From positions 372,001-436,000 of the forward strand of contig NZ_CP072611.1 of NCBI RefSeq assembly GCF_017815515.1: 64,000 bases of DNA, written 5' to 3'. Positions within the stretch are counted from its first letter, which is position 1; every line of letters begins with the position of its first letter. Both the position numbers and the translations under genes were made by a program. This DNA comes from Aureimonas populi. Lineage in GTDB: Bacteria; Pseudomonadota; Alphaproteobacteria; Rhizobiales; Rhizobiaceae. The notes under the pieces were generated by a model. The model was given only the letters and a program-made list of their open reading frames with translations. It searched no databases and was not told the origin of the DNA. Positions 50,956 to 61,356 of the stretch are shown here, piece by piece.

Positions 50956-52167
50956 TTACTGCACGAGCGGGCACTCGCTCTGGTCGAGAGGCAGGAACGC
51001 CTCCTCGCCCGGAACGGTCGCCAGCACATTGTAATAATCCCACGGCGCCGTCGATTCGGAAGGCTCCTTCACCTGCACGAGCATCATGTCGTGCACCATG
51101 CGCCCGTCCTCGCGCACGCGTCCGTTGTGGGCGAAGAAGTCCTCCACCGGCAATTCGCGCATCTTGGCGGCCACCGCGCCCGCCTCGTCCGTGCCCGCCG
51201 CCTCGATGGCCTTCAGATAATGCGCGACGGCCGAGTAGACGCCGGCCTGGAGCGCCGTGGGCATGGCCCCGCGCACCTCGAAGAAGCGCTGGGCGAAGGC
51301 CCGCGTCTCCTCGTCCCTGTCCCAGTAGAAGCCCTCGATGAAGGAGATGCCCTGCGCCGTCTCCAGCCCCAGCGAATGGACGTCGGAGATGAACATCACC
51401 GGGGCGGTGACGACCTGCCCGCTGGCCGTGACGCCGAACTCGTTGGCCTGCTTGATCGCCGTCGTCATGTCGCGCCCGGCGGTGGCCAGCATCACGACCT
51501 TGGCGCCGGAAGCCTGCGCGGGCAGGAGGAAGGCCGACAGGTCGTTGGCGCCGAAGGGATGGCGGATGGTGCCGAGCACCTGCCCCCCGCCCTCCTCGAT
51601 GGCCTTGGTCGCGATCTCCTCCAGCGAATGGCCGAAGGCGAAGTCGGCCGTGACGATGAAGAACGTGTCGTCGCCCCGCTCGATCAGCGCCTTCACCGGG
51701 CCGATGGCGTTGGAATAATTGTCGTAGACCCACTGGAAGCCGGTGGGCGAGCATTGCGCGCCGGTGAGCTCCGTGGTGCCGGGCGAGGAGAAGAGGGCGA
51801 TGCGGTTGGTGTCCCGCGTCATCTGCTGGACCGCCAGCGCGATCGCGCTGTTGGTGACGTCGGCGATGGCGTCGACCTGCTCGTTCTCGATCCAGCGGCG
51901 CGCGATGCCCACGCCCACATCGGCCTTGTGCTGGTGGTCGGCGCCGACGATGACGATGGGCTTGTCCAGCACCGTGCCGCCGAAATCGGCCGCCGCCATC
52001 TCGGCGGCGAGCAGCGAGCCGGGCCCGTTCATGTCGGCCCACTGGCCCGACATGTCGGTCAGCACGCCGACCTTCACGACATCGTCGCTGACCTGCGCGA
52101 GGGCGGGCGTGGCGCCGATGAGAAGCGCGGCTGCGAGCCCGCGCAGGGTGGACGCTGTTATGGCCAT
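50956..52167 (-). CDS. ABC transporter periplasmic substrate-binding protein (branched-chain amino acid/amide type)
   Basis: A 403-residue periplasmic binding protein, family of LivJ/UrtA. Signal peptide AITASTLRGLAAALLIGATPALAQ with cleavage after ALA. Binding lobes: VKVGVLTDMSGQWADMNGPG, DAIADVTNSAIALAVQQM, RIALFSSPGTTELTG, FIVTADFAFGHSLEE, KVVMLATAGRDMTTAIKQA. The ligand is unknown; this class binds amino acids, amides, urea and aromatic acids. GGAGACC upstream of ATG 52167. It is 96 bp downstream of the permease gene, a larger spacing than elsewhere in the operon, perhaps for mRNA processing that raises binding-protein yield. Confidence 0.9.
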   Translation of the reverse strand: MAITASTLRGLAAALLIGATPALAQVSDDVVKVGVLTDMSGQWADMNGPGSLLAAEMAAADFGGTVLDKPIVIVGADHQHKADVGVGIARRWIENEQVDAIADVTNSAIALAVQQMTRDTNRIALFSSPGTTELTGAQCSPTGFQWVYDNYSNAIGPVKALIERGDDTFFIVTADFAFGHSLEEIATKAIEEGGGQVLGTIRHPFGANDLSAFLLPAQASGAKVVMLATAGRDMTTAIKQANEFGVTASGQVVTAPVMFISDVHSLGLETAQGISFIEGFYWDRDEETRAFAQRFFEVRGAMPTALQAGVYSAVAHYLKAIEAAGTDEAGAVAAKMRELPVEDFFAHNGRVREDGRMVHDMMLVQVKEPSESTAPWDYYNVLATVPGEEAFLPLDQSECPLVQ

Positions 52168-52263
52168 TTCAGGTCTCCTCATGAAAGGGGCGCTCGGCGA
52201 GCGGCCTTCGGGTTGCACGGCAGGCGGAAACGCTTCCGGCTCTCATGGCCGGACCGGGCAAGC

Positions 52264-54180
52264 TCACTCGCCCGGAACCTCGCGCGCGGCAGGGGCAGGA
52301 GCAGAGGCAGGAGCAGGCGCGGTGCGGTGGGGCCGGCGCTGGGCCAGCGCCGTCAGCTCGCCCACGATGCCGCGCCGGAAGGCGACGACGCACAGGACGA
52401 AGATGAGGCCGTGGATGACCGTGACCCACTGGCCGAGCGCCGCCAGATAGTTCTGCATGGCGATGACGACGAAGGCGCCGACCACGGGGCCGAACAGCGT
52501 GCCCACCCCGCCGAGGAAGGTCATCAGCAGCACCTCGCCCGACATCGCCCAGTGCACGTCGGTGAGGGTCGCGATCTGGTTGACGATGGCCTTGGTGGAG
52601 CCGGCAAGCCCGGCCAGCGCCGCCGAGATGGTGAAGGCCGCCAGCTTGTAGCGCTCCGTATCGAGGCCGAGCGACTGGGCCCGCGGCTCATGGTCGCCGA
52701 TGGCCTTGAGGATGCGCCCGAAGGGCGAGCCGACGAGCCGCATGATCAGGTAGAAGCCGCCGAGGAAGACGACGAGCACGAAGGCGTAGAGATTGGCTGG
52801 GACGGACAGGTCCACGAGGCCCAGGAGATGGCCGCGCGGCACGCCCTGGAGCCCGTCCTCGCCGCCGGTGAAGCGCGCCTGGAGGGCCACGAAGTAGATC
52901 ATCTGCGCGAAGGCCAGCGTGACCATGGCGAAGTAGATGCCGCTGCGGCGGATGGCGAGCCAGCCGGACGCCGCCCCCAGGAGCGCGGCCGCGCCCGTGC
53001 CGGCCAGGATCGCCAGCTCCGGCGAGAGGCCCCACACCTTGGCCGCGTGGCCGCAGACATAGCCCGCCGTTCCCAGGAACATGGCGTGGCCGAAGGAGAC
53101 GAGGCGCCCGTATCCGGCGATGAGGTTGAAGGCGCAGGCGAAGAGGGCGAAGAGCATCGCCTTCATCATGAAGCCCGGATAGACGAGGAGCGGCGCCACC
53201 GCGAGGCAGGCGGCCATGGCGAGGAAGAGCCAGGTCTGCGTGCGCACCTTCAGCTCCGCCGCTTCCGGCACGCCCTGGTGGGGCCGGGCGGCCTCGGGCT
53301 TGGAGCCGAAGAGGCCGGCGGGCCGCAGAAGCAGCACCGCCGCCATGACGAGGAAGACCACCGTGCTCGACAGCTCGGGATAATAGGCCTTGGTCAGCCC
53401 CTCCACGATGCCGACGAGGAAGCCGGTGACGATGGAGCCCATGATGGACCCCATGCCCCCGATCACCACCACCGCGAAGACGACGATGATGAGGTCCACC
53501 CCCATGGTGGGCGTGACCTGGTAGATCGGCGCGGCCAGCACGCCCGCCAGCGCCGCGAGCGCCACGCCGGCCCCGTAGGTCAGCATGATCATGCGCGGCA
53601 CGCGGATGCCGAAGGCCTGCACCAGCATCGGGTTCTCGGTGGCCGCGCGCAGATAGGAGCCAAGCTTGGTGCGCTCGATGACGTACCAGGTGGCAAGGCA
53701 CACGGCGAGCGAGACCAGGATGACCCAGGCCCGGTAGTTGGGCAGGAACATGAAGCCCAGATTGGTACCGCCCGAAAGCTGCGGGGGGATGGCGTAGGGC
53801 TGCCCGGAGGAGCCGAACAGATTGCTGGCCACCCCTTGCGCGATCAGCGCGAAGCCGAAGGTCAGCAGCATTCCGTAGAGATGGTCCAGCTTGTAGAGCC
53901 GGCGCAGGAGGAAGCGCTCCATCAGGAGCCCCGTCGCGCCCACGAGAAGCGGGGCGAGAACGAGCGCCTGCCAGTAGCCGATGCCGAGGAAGTGGAGCAG
54001 GGCCCAGGCGACCATGGCGCCCATCATGTACTGCGCGCCGTGGGCGAAGTTCACGATGTTCAGCATGCCGAAGATGACGGCCAGCCCGAGGCTCATCATG
54101 GCGTAGAACGCACCGTTGATCAGCCCGAGCAGGAGCTGCCCGAAGAGCACGGCCGAGGGAACTCCGAGGATGGTGGTCAT
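52264..54180 (-). CDS. Fused LivH-LivM ABC transporter permease
   Basis: A 638-residue chain that joins both permeases of a branched-chain-amino-acid-type ABC transporter. Residues 1-290 are LivH-like (LLGLINGAFYAMMSLGLAVI, MLNIVNFAHGAQYMMGAM, LRAATENPMLVQAFGIRV). A short polar linker (around GSKPEAARPHQGVPEAAE) leads to the LivM-like half (FNLIAGYGRLVSFGHAMFLG, LAIRRSGIYFAMVTLAFAQM, ILKAIGDHEPRAQSLGLD). The C-terminus is Ala/Pro-rich. Two genes are usual, so this is a genuine fusion: there is no stop between the halves. It has ATG 54180 and lies 23 bp after livF. Confidence 0.9.
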   Translation of the reverse strand: MTTILGVPSAVLFGQLLLGLINGAFYAMMSLGLAVIFGMLNIVNFAHGAQYMMGAMVAWALLHFLGIGYWQALVLAPLLVGATGLLMERFLLRRLYKLDHLYGMLLTFGFALIAQGVASNLFGSSGQPYAIPPQLSGGTNLGFMFLPNYRAWVILVSLAVCLATWYVIERTKLGSYLRAATENPMLVQAFGIRVPRMIMLTYGAGVALAALAGVLAAPIYQVTPTMGVDLIIVVFAVVVIGGMGSIMGSIVTGFLVGIVEGLTKAYYPELSSTVVFLVMAAVLLLRPAGLFGSKPEAARPHQGVPEAAELKVRTQTWLFLAMAACLAVAPLLVYPGFMMKAMLFALFACAFNLIAGYGRLVSFGHAMFLGTAGYVCGHAAKVWGLSPELAILAGTGAAALLGAASGWLAIRRSGIYFAMVTLAFAQMIYFVALQARFTGGEDGLQGVPRGHLLGLVDLSVPANLYAFVLVVFLGGFYLIMRLVGSPFGRILKAIGDHEPRAQSLGLDTERYKLAAFTISAALAGLAGSTKAIVNQIATLTDVHWAMSGEVLLMTFLGGVGTLFGPVVGAFVVIAMQNYLAALGQWVTVIHGLIFVLCVVAFRRGIVGELTALAQRRPHRTAPAPASAPAPAAREVPGE

Positions 54181-54203
54181 GCGGCCTGTCCTTTGGTTTT
54201 CCG

Positions 54204-54905
54204 TCAGAGACCCAGATAGCTCTTGATGGTGCCGAGCCGGCTCTCCAGCTCCGAGCCGGGGATCTCGTCCACCACGCGGCCCAGCTCGACGACGTAGTGC
54301 CGGTCGGCCAGGGCCGAGGCGAAGCCGACATTCTGCTCCACCAGGAGGATGGTGAAGCCGAGCGCCTTGAGCTCCGCGATGGTGCGCCCGATCTCCTGGA
54401 TGATGACCGGCGCCAGCCCCTCGGTCGGTTCGTCGAGGAGCAGGATGCGCGCGCCTGTGTGCAGGATGCGCCCCAGCGCCAGCATCTGCTGCTCGCCGCC
54501 CGAGAGCTTGGTGCCCTGGCTGTCCAGCCGCTCCTTCAGATTGGGGAACAGCTCCAGGATGCGCTCGATCGGCAGGCCGCCCTCGGCGACCCTTGGCGGC
54601 AGCATCAGGTTCTCGCGCACGCTGAGGCTGGAGAAGATGCCGCGCTCCTCCGGGCAGAAGGCAATGCCCTTGCGCGCGATCTCGTAAGGGGGCGCGGCGA
54701 CGATCTCGGCGCCGTCGAGGCGGATGGAGCCGGCGCGCCGGTCCATCAGGCCCATGATGGATTTGAGCGTCGTCGTCTTGCCCGCGCCGTTGCGCCCCAG
54801 AAGGGTGACGACCTCGCCGGCGCGGACGCAAAACTCCATGCCGTGCAGGACCTTGGATTCGCCGTACCAGGCCTCCAGCCCGGAAACGCGCAATGTCTCA
54901 GCCAT
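54204..54905 (-). CDS. livF: ABC transporter ATP-binding protein LivF type
   Basis: A 233-residue ATPase. Walker A LLGRNGAGKTTTLKSIMG, family-typical GIAFCPEERGIFSSLSVREN, signature LSGGEQQMLALGRIL, Walker B RILLLDEPTEGLAPVI, and H-loop-region ILLVEQNVGFASALADRHYV, a LivF pattern. It overlaps livG by 8 bases and precedes the fused permease by 23 bp. Drives uptake through that permease from the cytoplasmic face. The symbol describes the family, not a proven leucine specificity. Confidence 0.92.
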   Translation of the reverse strand: MAETLRVSGLEAWYGESKVLHGMEFCVRAGEVVTLLGRNGAGKTTTLKSIMGLMDRRAGSIRLDGAEIVAAPPYEIARKGIAFCPEERGIFSSLSVRENLMLPPRVAEGGLPIERILELFPNLKERLDSQGTKLSGGEQQMLALGRILHTGARILLLDEPTEGLAPVIIQEIGRTIAELKALGFTILLVEQNVGFASALADRHYVVELGRVVDEIPGSELESRLGTIKSYLGL

Positions 54906-55656
54906 GGGCTTCCCCCGTATAGGCGGCCATGACGTCGGGCCGTGAGGACACCGCCTCGTAGGTGCCCTCCGCCAGGACCTGCCCGCGCACCATCACGGTG
55001 ATCGTGTCGGCCAGCTCGGCCACCACCTTCATGTTGTGCTCCACGAGCAGCACGGTGCGCCCCTCGCCCATCTCGCGGATCAGGCCCGTCACGCGCTCGA
55101 TGTCCTCGCGCCCCAGCCCTGCCATGGGCTCGTCGAGCAGCAGCACGCTCGGCTCCAGTGCCAGCGTGGTGGCCAGCTCCAGCACCCGCTTGCGCCCGTA
55201 GGAGAGGTTTCCCGCCAGCGCATCGGCTTGCTCGGAAAGGCCGAAGCGGCGCAGCAGCGCGTCGGCCTCGTCGATCAGCGCCGGGTGGGAGGAGATGCGG
55301 CCGAGAAGGCTCCAGCCGAGGCCCCGGCCGCGCAGGAGCGCCAGCTCCACATTCTCGCGCACCGAAAGCCCGGAGAACACAGCCGAGATCTGGAACGAGC
55401 GCGCCACGCCGCGCTTGGCCATGGCCGCCATGCCCAGCCGGGTCACGTCCTCGCCCTCGTGCAGGATCGAACCGTGCGAGGGCGCCAGATATTTGGTGAG
55501 AAGGTTGAACAGCGTGGTCTTTCCCGCGCCGTTCGGGCCGATCACCGCATGCATGCTGCCGCGTCGCAGCCGGAAGTCGACGTCGCGCACGGCGAAGAAG
55601 CCGTTGAACTCCCGACTGAGGCTCCTGGCCTCCAGCGCATGGGCGGCACGATCCAT
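54898..55656 (-). CDS. livG: ABC transporter ATP-binding protein LivG type
   Basis: A 252-residue ATPase and first gene of the operon. Walker A VIGPNGAGKTTLFNLLTKYL, GVARSFQISAVFSGLSVREN (LivG-specific Q-loop region), signature LSYGRKRVLELATTLALEP in a LivG-typical variant, Walker B VLLLDEPMAGLGREDI, and VLLVEHNMKVVAELADTITVM. It pairs with LivF as the nucleotide-binding dimer. The promoter lies in the 413-bp gap shared with thiC, where two GTTTCC repeats are found 50-77 bp upstream of this start. Confidence 0.92.
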   Translation of the reverse strand: MDRAAHALEARSLSREFNGFFAVRDVDFRLRRGSMHAVIGPNGAGKTTLFNLLTKYLAPSHGSILHEGEDVTRLGMAAMAKRGVARSFQISAVFSGLSVRENVELALLRGRGLGWSLLGRISSHPALIDEADALLRRFGLSEQADALAGNLSYGRKRVLELATTLALEPSVLLLDEPMAGLGREDIERVTGLIREMGEGRTVLLVEHNMKVVAELADTITVMVRGQVLAEGTYEAVSSRPDVMAAYTGEAHG

Positions 55657-55705
55657 CGAGGGCGCTCCACTGTCCCGGGGATGAGGGACGCAGCCTGCGC
55701 CTGAA

Positions 55706-55733
55706 GTTTCCTATCGTCAACAATGTTTCCGAT
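55706..55733 (-). promoter_or_regulatory. Direct repeats GTTTCC(T/G)AT before livG, candidate operator
   Basis: GTTTCCTAT (55706-55714) and GTTTCCGAT (55725-55733) start 19 nt apart, about two helical turns. Read on the minus strand, a TTGACG between them (55720-55715) could be the -35 of the livG promoter. Dimeric XRE-cupin regulators bind such paired sites, and one is encoded in this operon. Confidence 0.4.
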
Positions 55734-55831
55734 AAGAGTCGCCCGTAGTTGCGGCAGATCGCCGCCCCTTTCCGCGTCACTTGCCGAAGCGTTGAGCTTT
55801 CCAGGCGTTTCGCCCGCCGGGGCGGCTCCGG

Positions 55832-55861
55832 TTGACAAGCATCGCGCCCGCCCTGCATCCT
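55832..55861 (+). promoter_or_regulatory. thiC: Candidate promoter of the thi operon
   Basis: TTGACA at 55832-55837 and CATCCT at 55856-55861, spacer 18. Transcription would begin just before the TPP riboswitch, which begins at about 55870. The -35 is perfect and the -10 poor. Confidence 0.5.
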
Positions 55862-55869
55862 GTGGGCCT

Positions 55870-55969
55870 CACCAGGGGGGTCCCGACAAGGGGCTGAGAT
55901 ACTGCTGGCCGCAAGGCAGCGCAGTGACCCGTTGAACCTGATCCAGTTCATACTGGCGTAGGGATGGTG
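55870..55969 (+). ncRNA. TPP (thiamine pyrophosphate) riboswitch
   Basis: THI-box element ahead of thiC. Core sequences are present: CTGAGA at 55894-55899, ACCCGTTGAACCTGATC from 55927, and ATACTGGCGTAGGGA ending at 55963. Closing stem P1 pairs CACCA (55870-55874) with TGGTG (55965-55969). When thiamine pyrophosphate binds, expression of thiCOSGED is expected to fall. The thiC start is 100 bp downstream, enough for a regulatory stem, which I did not resolve. Confidence 0.95.
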
Positions 55970-56066
55970 CCGAATGCCGGGCGGCCGCGCATGCGTGGTT
56001 CGTGCCGCGCATTCTTTCCCCATTCCGTCAGAGCTGGGTCTCGTCGCTGCCTGCGAGGAGCCTTGA

Positions 56067-58866
<2,800 letters not shown>

Positions 58867-58870
<4 letters not shown>

Positions 58871-59067
58871 GAACGCTGATCGTGAACGGAGAGGAGCACC
58901 GGGTCGACAGCGCGGACCTTGCCGCGCTGCTCTCGGCGCTGGGTTACGAGGGCCCCTGGCTGGCGACCGCCGTGAACGGCCGGATCGTCCACAAGCCGGA
59001 CCGCGCGCGCGAAATGCTGCGGGACGGGGACCGGATCGAGATCCTCTCGCCGATGGAGGGCGGCTGA
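58867..59067 (+). CDS. thiS: Sulfur carrier protein ThiS
   Basis: A 66-residue ubiquitin-like protein with the required C-terminal Gly-Gly (LSPMEGG). It carries sulfur as a thiocarboxylate to ThiG. The N-terminus [13 protein letters not shown] and central [18 protein letters not shown] match ThiS. The ATG at 58867 overlaps the thiO stop; a longer frame from 58846 lies in thiO. thiG begins 1 bp after the stop. Confidence 0.95.
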
Positions 59068-59068
59068 C

Positions 59069-59842
59069 ATGCTGAGCCTCTACGGTGTCCCGCTGCGCTC
59101 GCGCCTGCTCCTGGGAACGGCGCGCTACCCCTCGCCCGCCATCCTCGCCAGGGCGATCGAGGCCTCCCGCGCGCAGGTCGTCACCGTGTCGCTTCGGCGC
59201 GAGAGCGCCGGGGGAGCGACCGGCGGCACCTTCCTGGAGAGCATCGCCTCGCCGGGCGTGCGCATCCTGCCCAACACGGCCGGATGCCACGGCGTTTCCG
59301 AAGCGGTGCTGACCGCGCGGATGGCGCGCGAGGTCTTTTCGACGAACTGGGTGAAGCTAGAGGTCATCGGCCATCACGGCACGCTCCAGCCGGACGTGTT
59401 CGCGCTGGTGGAAGCCGCCCGCATCCTGACGCAGGAGGGCTTCGAGGTGTTTCCCTACACGACGGGCGACCTCGTGGTGGCCGAGAAGCTGGTGGAGGCC
59501 GGCTGCCGCGTTCTGATGCCCTGGTGCGCGCCCATCGGCTCGGCCGCCGGCCCCACGGACCCGGCGGCGCTGCGCGCCATGCGCGCCCACTTCCCGGACG
59601 TGCCCCTCATCGTCGACGCCGGGATCGGCCGGCCCTCCCACGCCGCCGCCGTGATGGAGCTGGGCTTCGACGCCGTTCTCCTGAACACGGCGGTGGCCGC
59701 CGCCGCCGACCCCGTCTCGATGGCGCGCGCCTTCGCCGATGCGGTCGAGGCCGGGCGGGCGGGCTTTTCCGCCGGCCTCCTGGAGCCACGCGACATGGCC
59801 GTCCCGTCCACGCCCCTCATCGGAAAGGCGGTGTTCTCGTGA
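59069..59842 (+). CDS. thiG: Thiazole synthase ThiG
   Basis: A 257-residue TIM-barrel enzyme that forms thiazole phosphate from deoxyxylulose phosphate, iminoglycine and ThiS thiocarboxylate. Blocks: [58 protein letters not shown] (with the Schiff-base Lys), [35 protein letters not shown] and [16 protein letters not shown]. Starts 1 bp after thiS; its TGA overlaps the GTG of thiE. Confidence 0.96.
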   Translation: MLSLYGVPLRSRLLLGTARYPSPAILARAIEASRAQVVTVSLRRESAGGATGGTFLESIASPGVRILPNTAGCHGVSEAVLTARMAREVFSTNWVKLEVIGHHGTLQPDVFALVEAARILTQEGFEVFPYTTGDLVVAEKLVEAGCRVLMPWCAPIGSAAGPTDPAALRAMRAHFPDVPLIVDAGIGRPSHAAAVMELGFDAVLLNTAVAAAADPVSMARAFADAVEAGRAGFSAGLLEPRDMAVPSTPLIGKAVFS

Positions 59843-60471
59843 CGCTCGACCCCTTCTATCTCATCGTGGACAGCGCCGACCAGGCGGCCCGCCTCGTGCC
59901 GCTGGGCGTCCGGCTCGTCCAGTTGCGCATCAAGGACGAGAACGAGGCGCGCCTGCGCGGCGAAATCCGAAGGGCGCGGGACATCTGCGAGGCGCATGGC
60001 TGCACCCTCGTGATCAACGACCACTGGCGCCTCGCCATCGAGGAAGGATGCCGCTTCGTGCATCTGGGGCAGGAGGACCTGGCGAGCGCCGATCGCAGCG
60101 CGATCGAGCGGGCGGGGCTCAGGCTCGGCCTCTCCACCCATGACGAGGAGGAGCTGGAAACCGCCCTTGCGGCCGGGCCGGACTATGTCGCGCTCGGCCC
60201 GATCTGGCCCACCATCCTGAAGACGATGCCATGGGCACCGCAGGGGCTGGAGCGGATCGCCGAGTGGAAGAAGCGCATCGGCGACATGCCGCTGGTGGCC
60301 ATTGGCGGGCTCAACCCGGCCCGCGCGCCGGGCGTCTTCGCGCACGGGGCGGACATCGCCTGCGTCGTCACCGACATCGCGCTGAACGCCGACCCGCAAG
60401 CGCGAACCCGCGAATGGATCGCGGTGACGCGGGAGCGGCGCGAGCGCCTCGCGCGGGAGACGGCGCGATGA
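59839..60471 (+). CDS. thiE: Thiamine-phosphate synthase ThiE
   Basis: A 210-residue TIM-barrel enzyme joining hydroxymethylpyrimidine diphosphate and thiazole phosphate. [79 protein letters not shown] and [17 protein letters not shown] are the pyrophosphate and substrate loops. The GTG at 59839 lies in the thiG stop (GTGA); a longer frame from 59284 is a shadow of thiG. It overlaps thiD by ATGA. Confidence 0.94.
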   Translation: MTLDPFYLIVDSADQAARLVPLGVRLVQLRIKDENEARLRGEIRRARDICEAHGCTLVINDHWRLAIEEGCRFVHLGQEDLASADRSAIERAGLRLGLSTHDEEELETALAAGPDYVALGPIWPTILKTMPWAPQGLERIAEWKKRIGDMPLVAIGGLNPARAPGVFAHGADIACVVTDIALNADPQARTREWIAVTRERRERLARETAR

Positions 60472-61265
60472 TCCCCAACATCCTCTCCATCGCCGGCACG
60501 GACCCGACCGGGGGCGCGGGCATCCAGGCCGACATCAAGACCTTCTGCGCGCTCGGCGCCTATGCCATGGCCGCCGTCACCGCGGTCGTGGCGCAGAACA
60601 CGCAAGGCGTGCGCGGCTTCGTCGCGCTCGATCCCGATTTCGTGGCGCAGCAGATCGACGCGGTCTTCGAGGACGTGCGCGTGGACGCGGTGAAGATCGG
60701 CATGGTCGCGACCGCCCCGATCGCCGAGGCCATCGCCGAGTGCCTGCGCCATCACGGCGCCGCCAACATCGTGCTCGACCCGGTGATGGTCGCCAAGAGC
60801 GGCGACCACCTCCTGCGCCCGGAGGCCGTCGCCGCGATCCGCGAGCGCCTCGTGCCCCTTTCCACGGTCATCACGCCGAACCTGCCGGAGGCCGGGGTTC
60901 TCCTCGGCATCGATCCGCACTGGACGCTTCAGGAGATGCGGCGCCGGATCGGGGCGCTCGCCGAACTCGGGCCGGAATGGGTGCTCCTGAAGGGCGGGCA
61001 CCTGCCGGACTGCGCGCAGAGCACCGACCTTCTCCTCGGCGCGGGCGAGACGCTGGAGCTCACCGCGCCGCGCCTGGCAACCCGCAACGATCACGGCACC
61101 GGCTGCACCCTCTCGGCCGCCATAGCCGCGCGCCTCCCCTCGCGGACGGTGGAGGAGGCGGTGCGAGAGGCGAAGACCTACGTCCACCAGGCGCTTTCGG
61201 CGGGCGACCGCCTCGACGTCGGCCGGGGACACGGCCCGCTCCACCATTTCCACGCGCTCTGGTGA
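60468..61265 (+). CDS. thiD: Hydroxymethylpyrimidine/phosphomethylpyrimidine kinase
   Basis: A 265-residue ribokinase-fold enzyme that phosphorylates HMP and HMP phosphate. SIAGTDPTGGAGIQADIKTF is the substrate loop, AYAMAAVTAVVAQNTQGV follows, LDPVMVAKSGDHLL and the anion-hole NDHGTGCTLSAAIAARL with the catalytic Cys are present. ATG at 60468 overlaps the thiE stop. It is the last gene of the thi operon and converges on the adenine deaminase gene with 91 bp between; no clear terminator was seen there. Confidence 0.95.
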   Translation: MIPNILSIAGTDPTGGAGIQADIKTFCALGAYAMAAVTAVVAQNTQGVRGFVALDPDFVAQQIDAVFEDVRVDAVKIGMVATAPIAEAIAECLRHHGAANIVLDPVMVAKSGDHLLRPEAVAAIRERLVPLSTVITPNLPEAGVLLGIDPHWTLQEMRRRIGALAELGPEWVLLKGGHLPDCAQSTDLLLGAGETLELTAPRLATRNDHGTGCTLSAAIAARLPSRTVEEAVREAKTYVHQALSAGDRLDVGRGHGPLHHFHALW

Positions 61266-61356
61266 GCGGGCACAGGGCGGGACGCGGGTTTCCGGCGAAC
61301 AGGATCGCCCGCCGCGTTCCTCGCCCCCGGACCCGCGCGCGCTCCCGCCGCAGCGG

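Noticed and set aside
50647..54219. 1190-codon plus-strand open frame
   Set aside because: Antisense to regulator, binding protein and permease, all well supported. No domain or start signal.
61266..61356. Possible stem between thiD and adenine deaminase
   Set aside because: GGCGGG and CCCGCC words can pair but only with a loop of about 28 bases and without T-run; not a convincing terminator.
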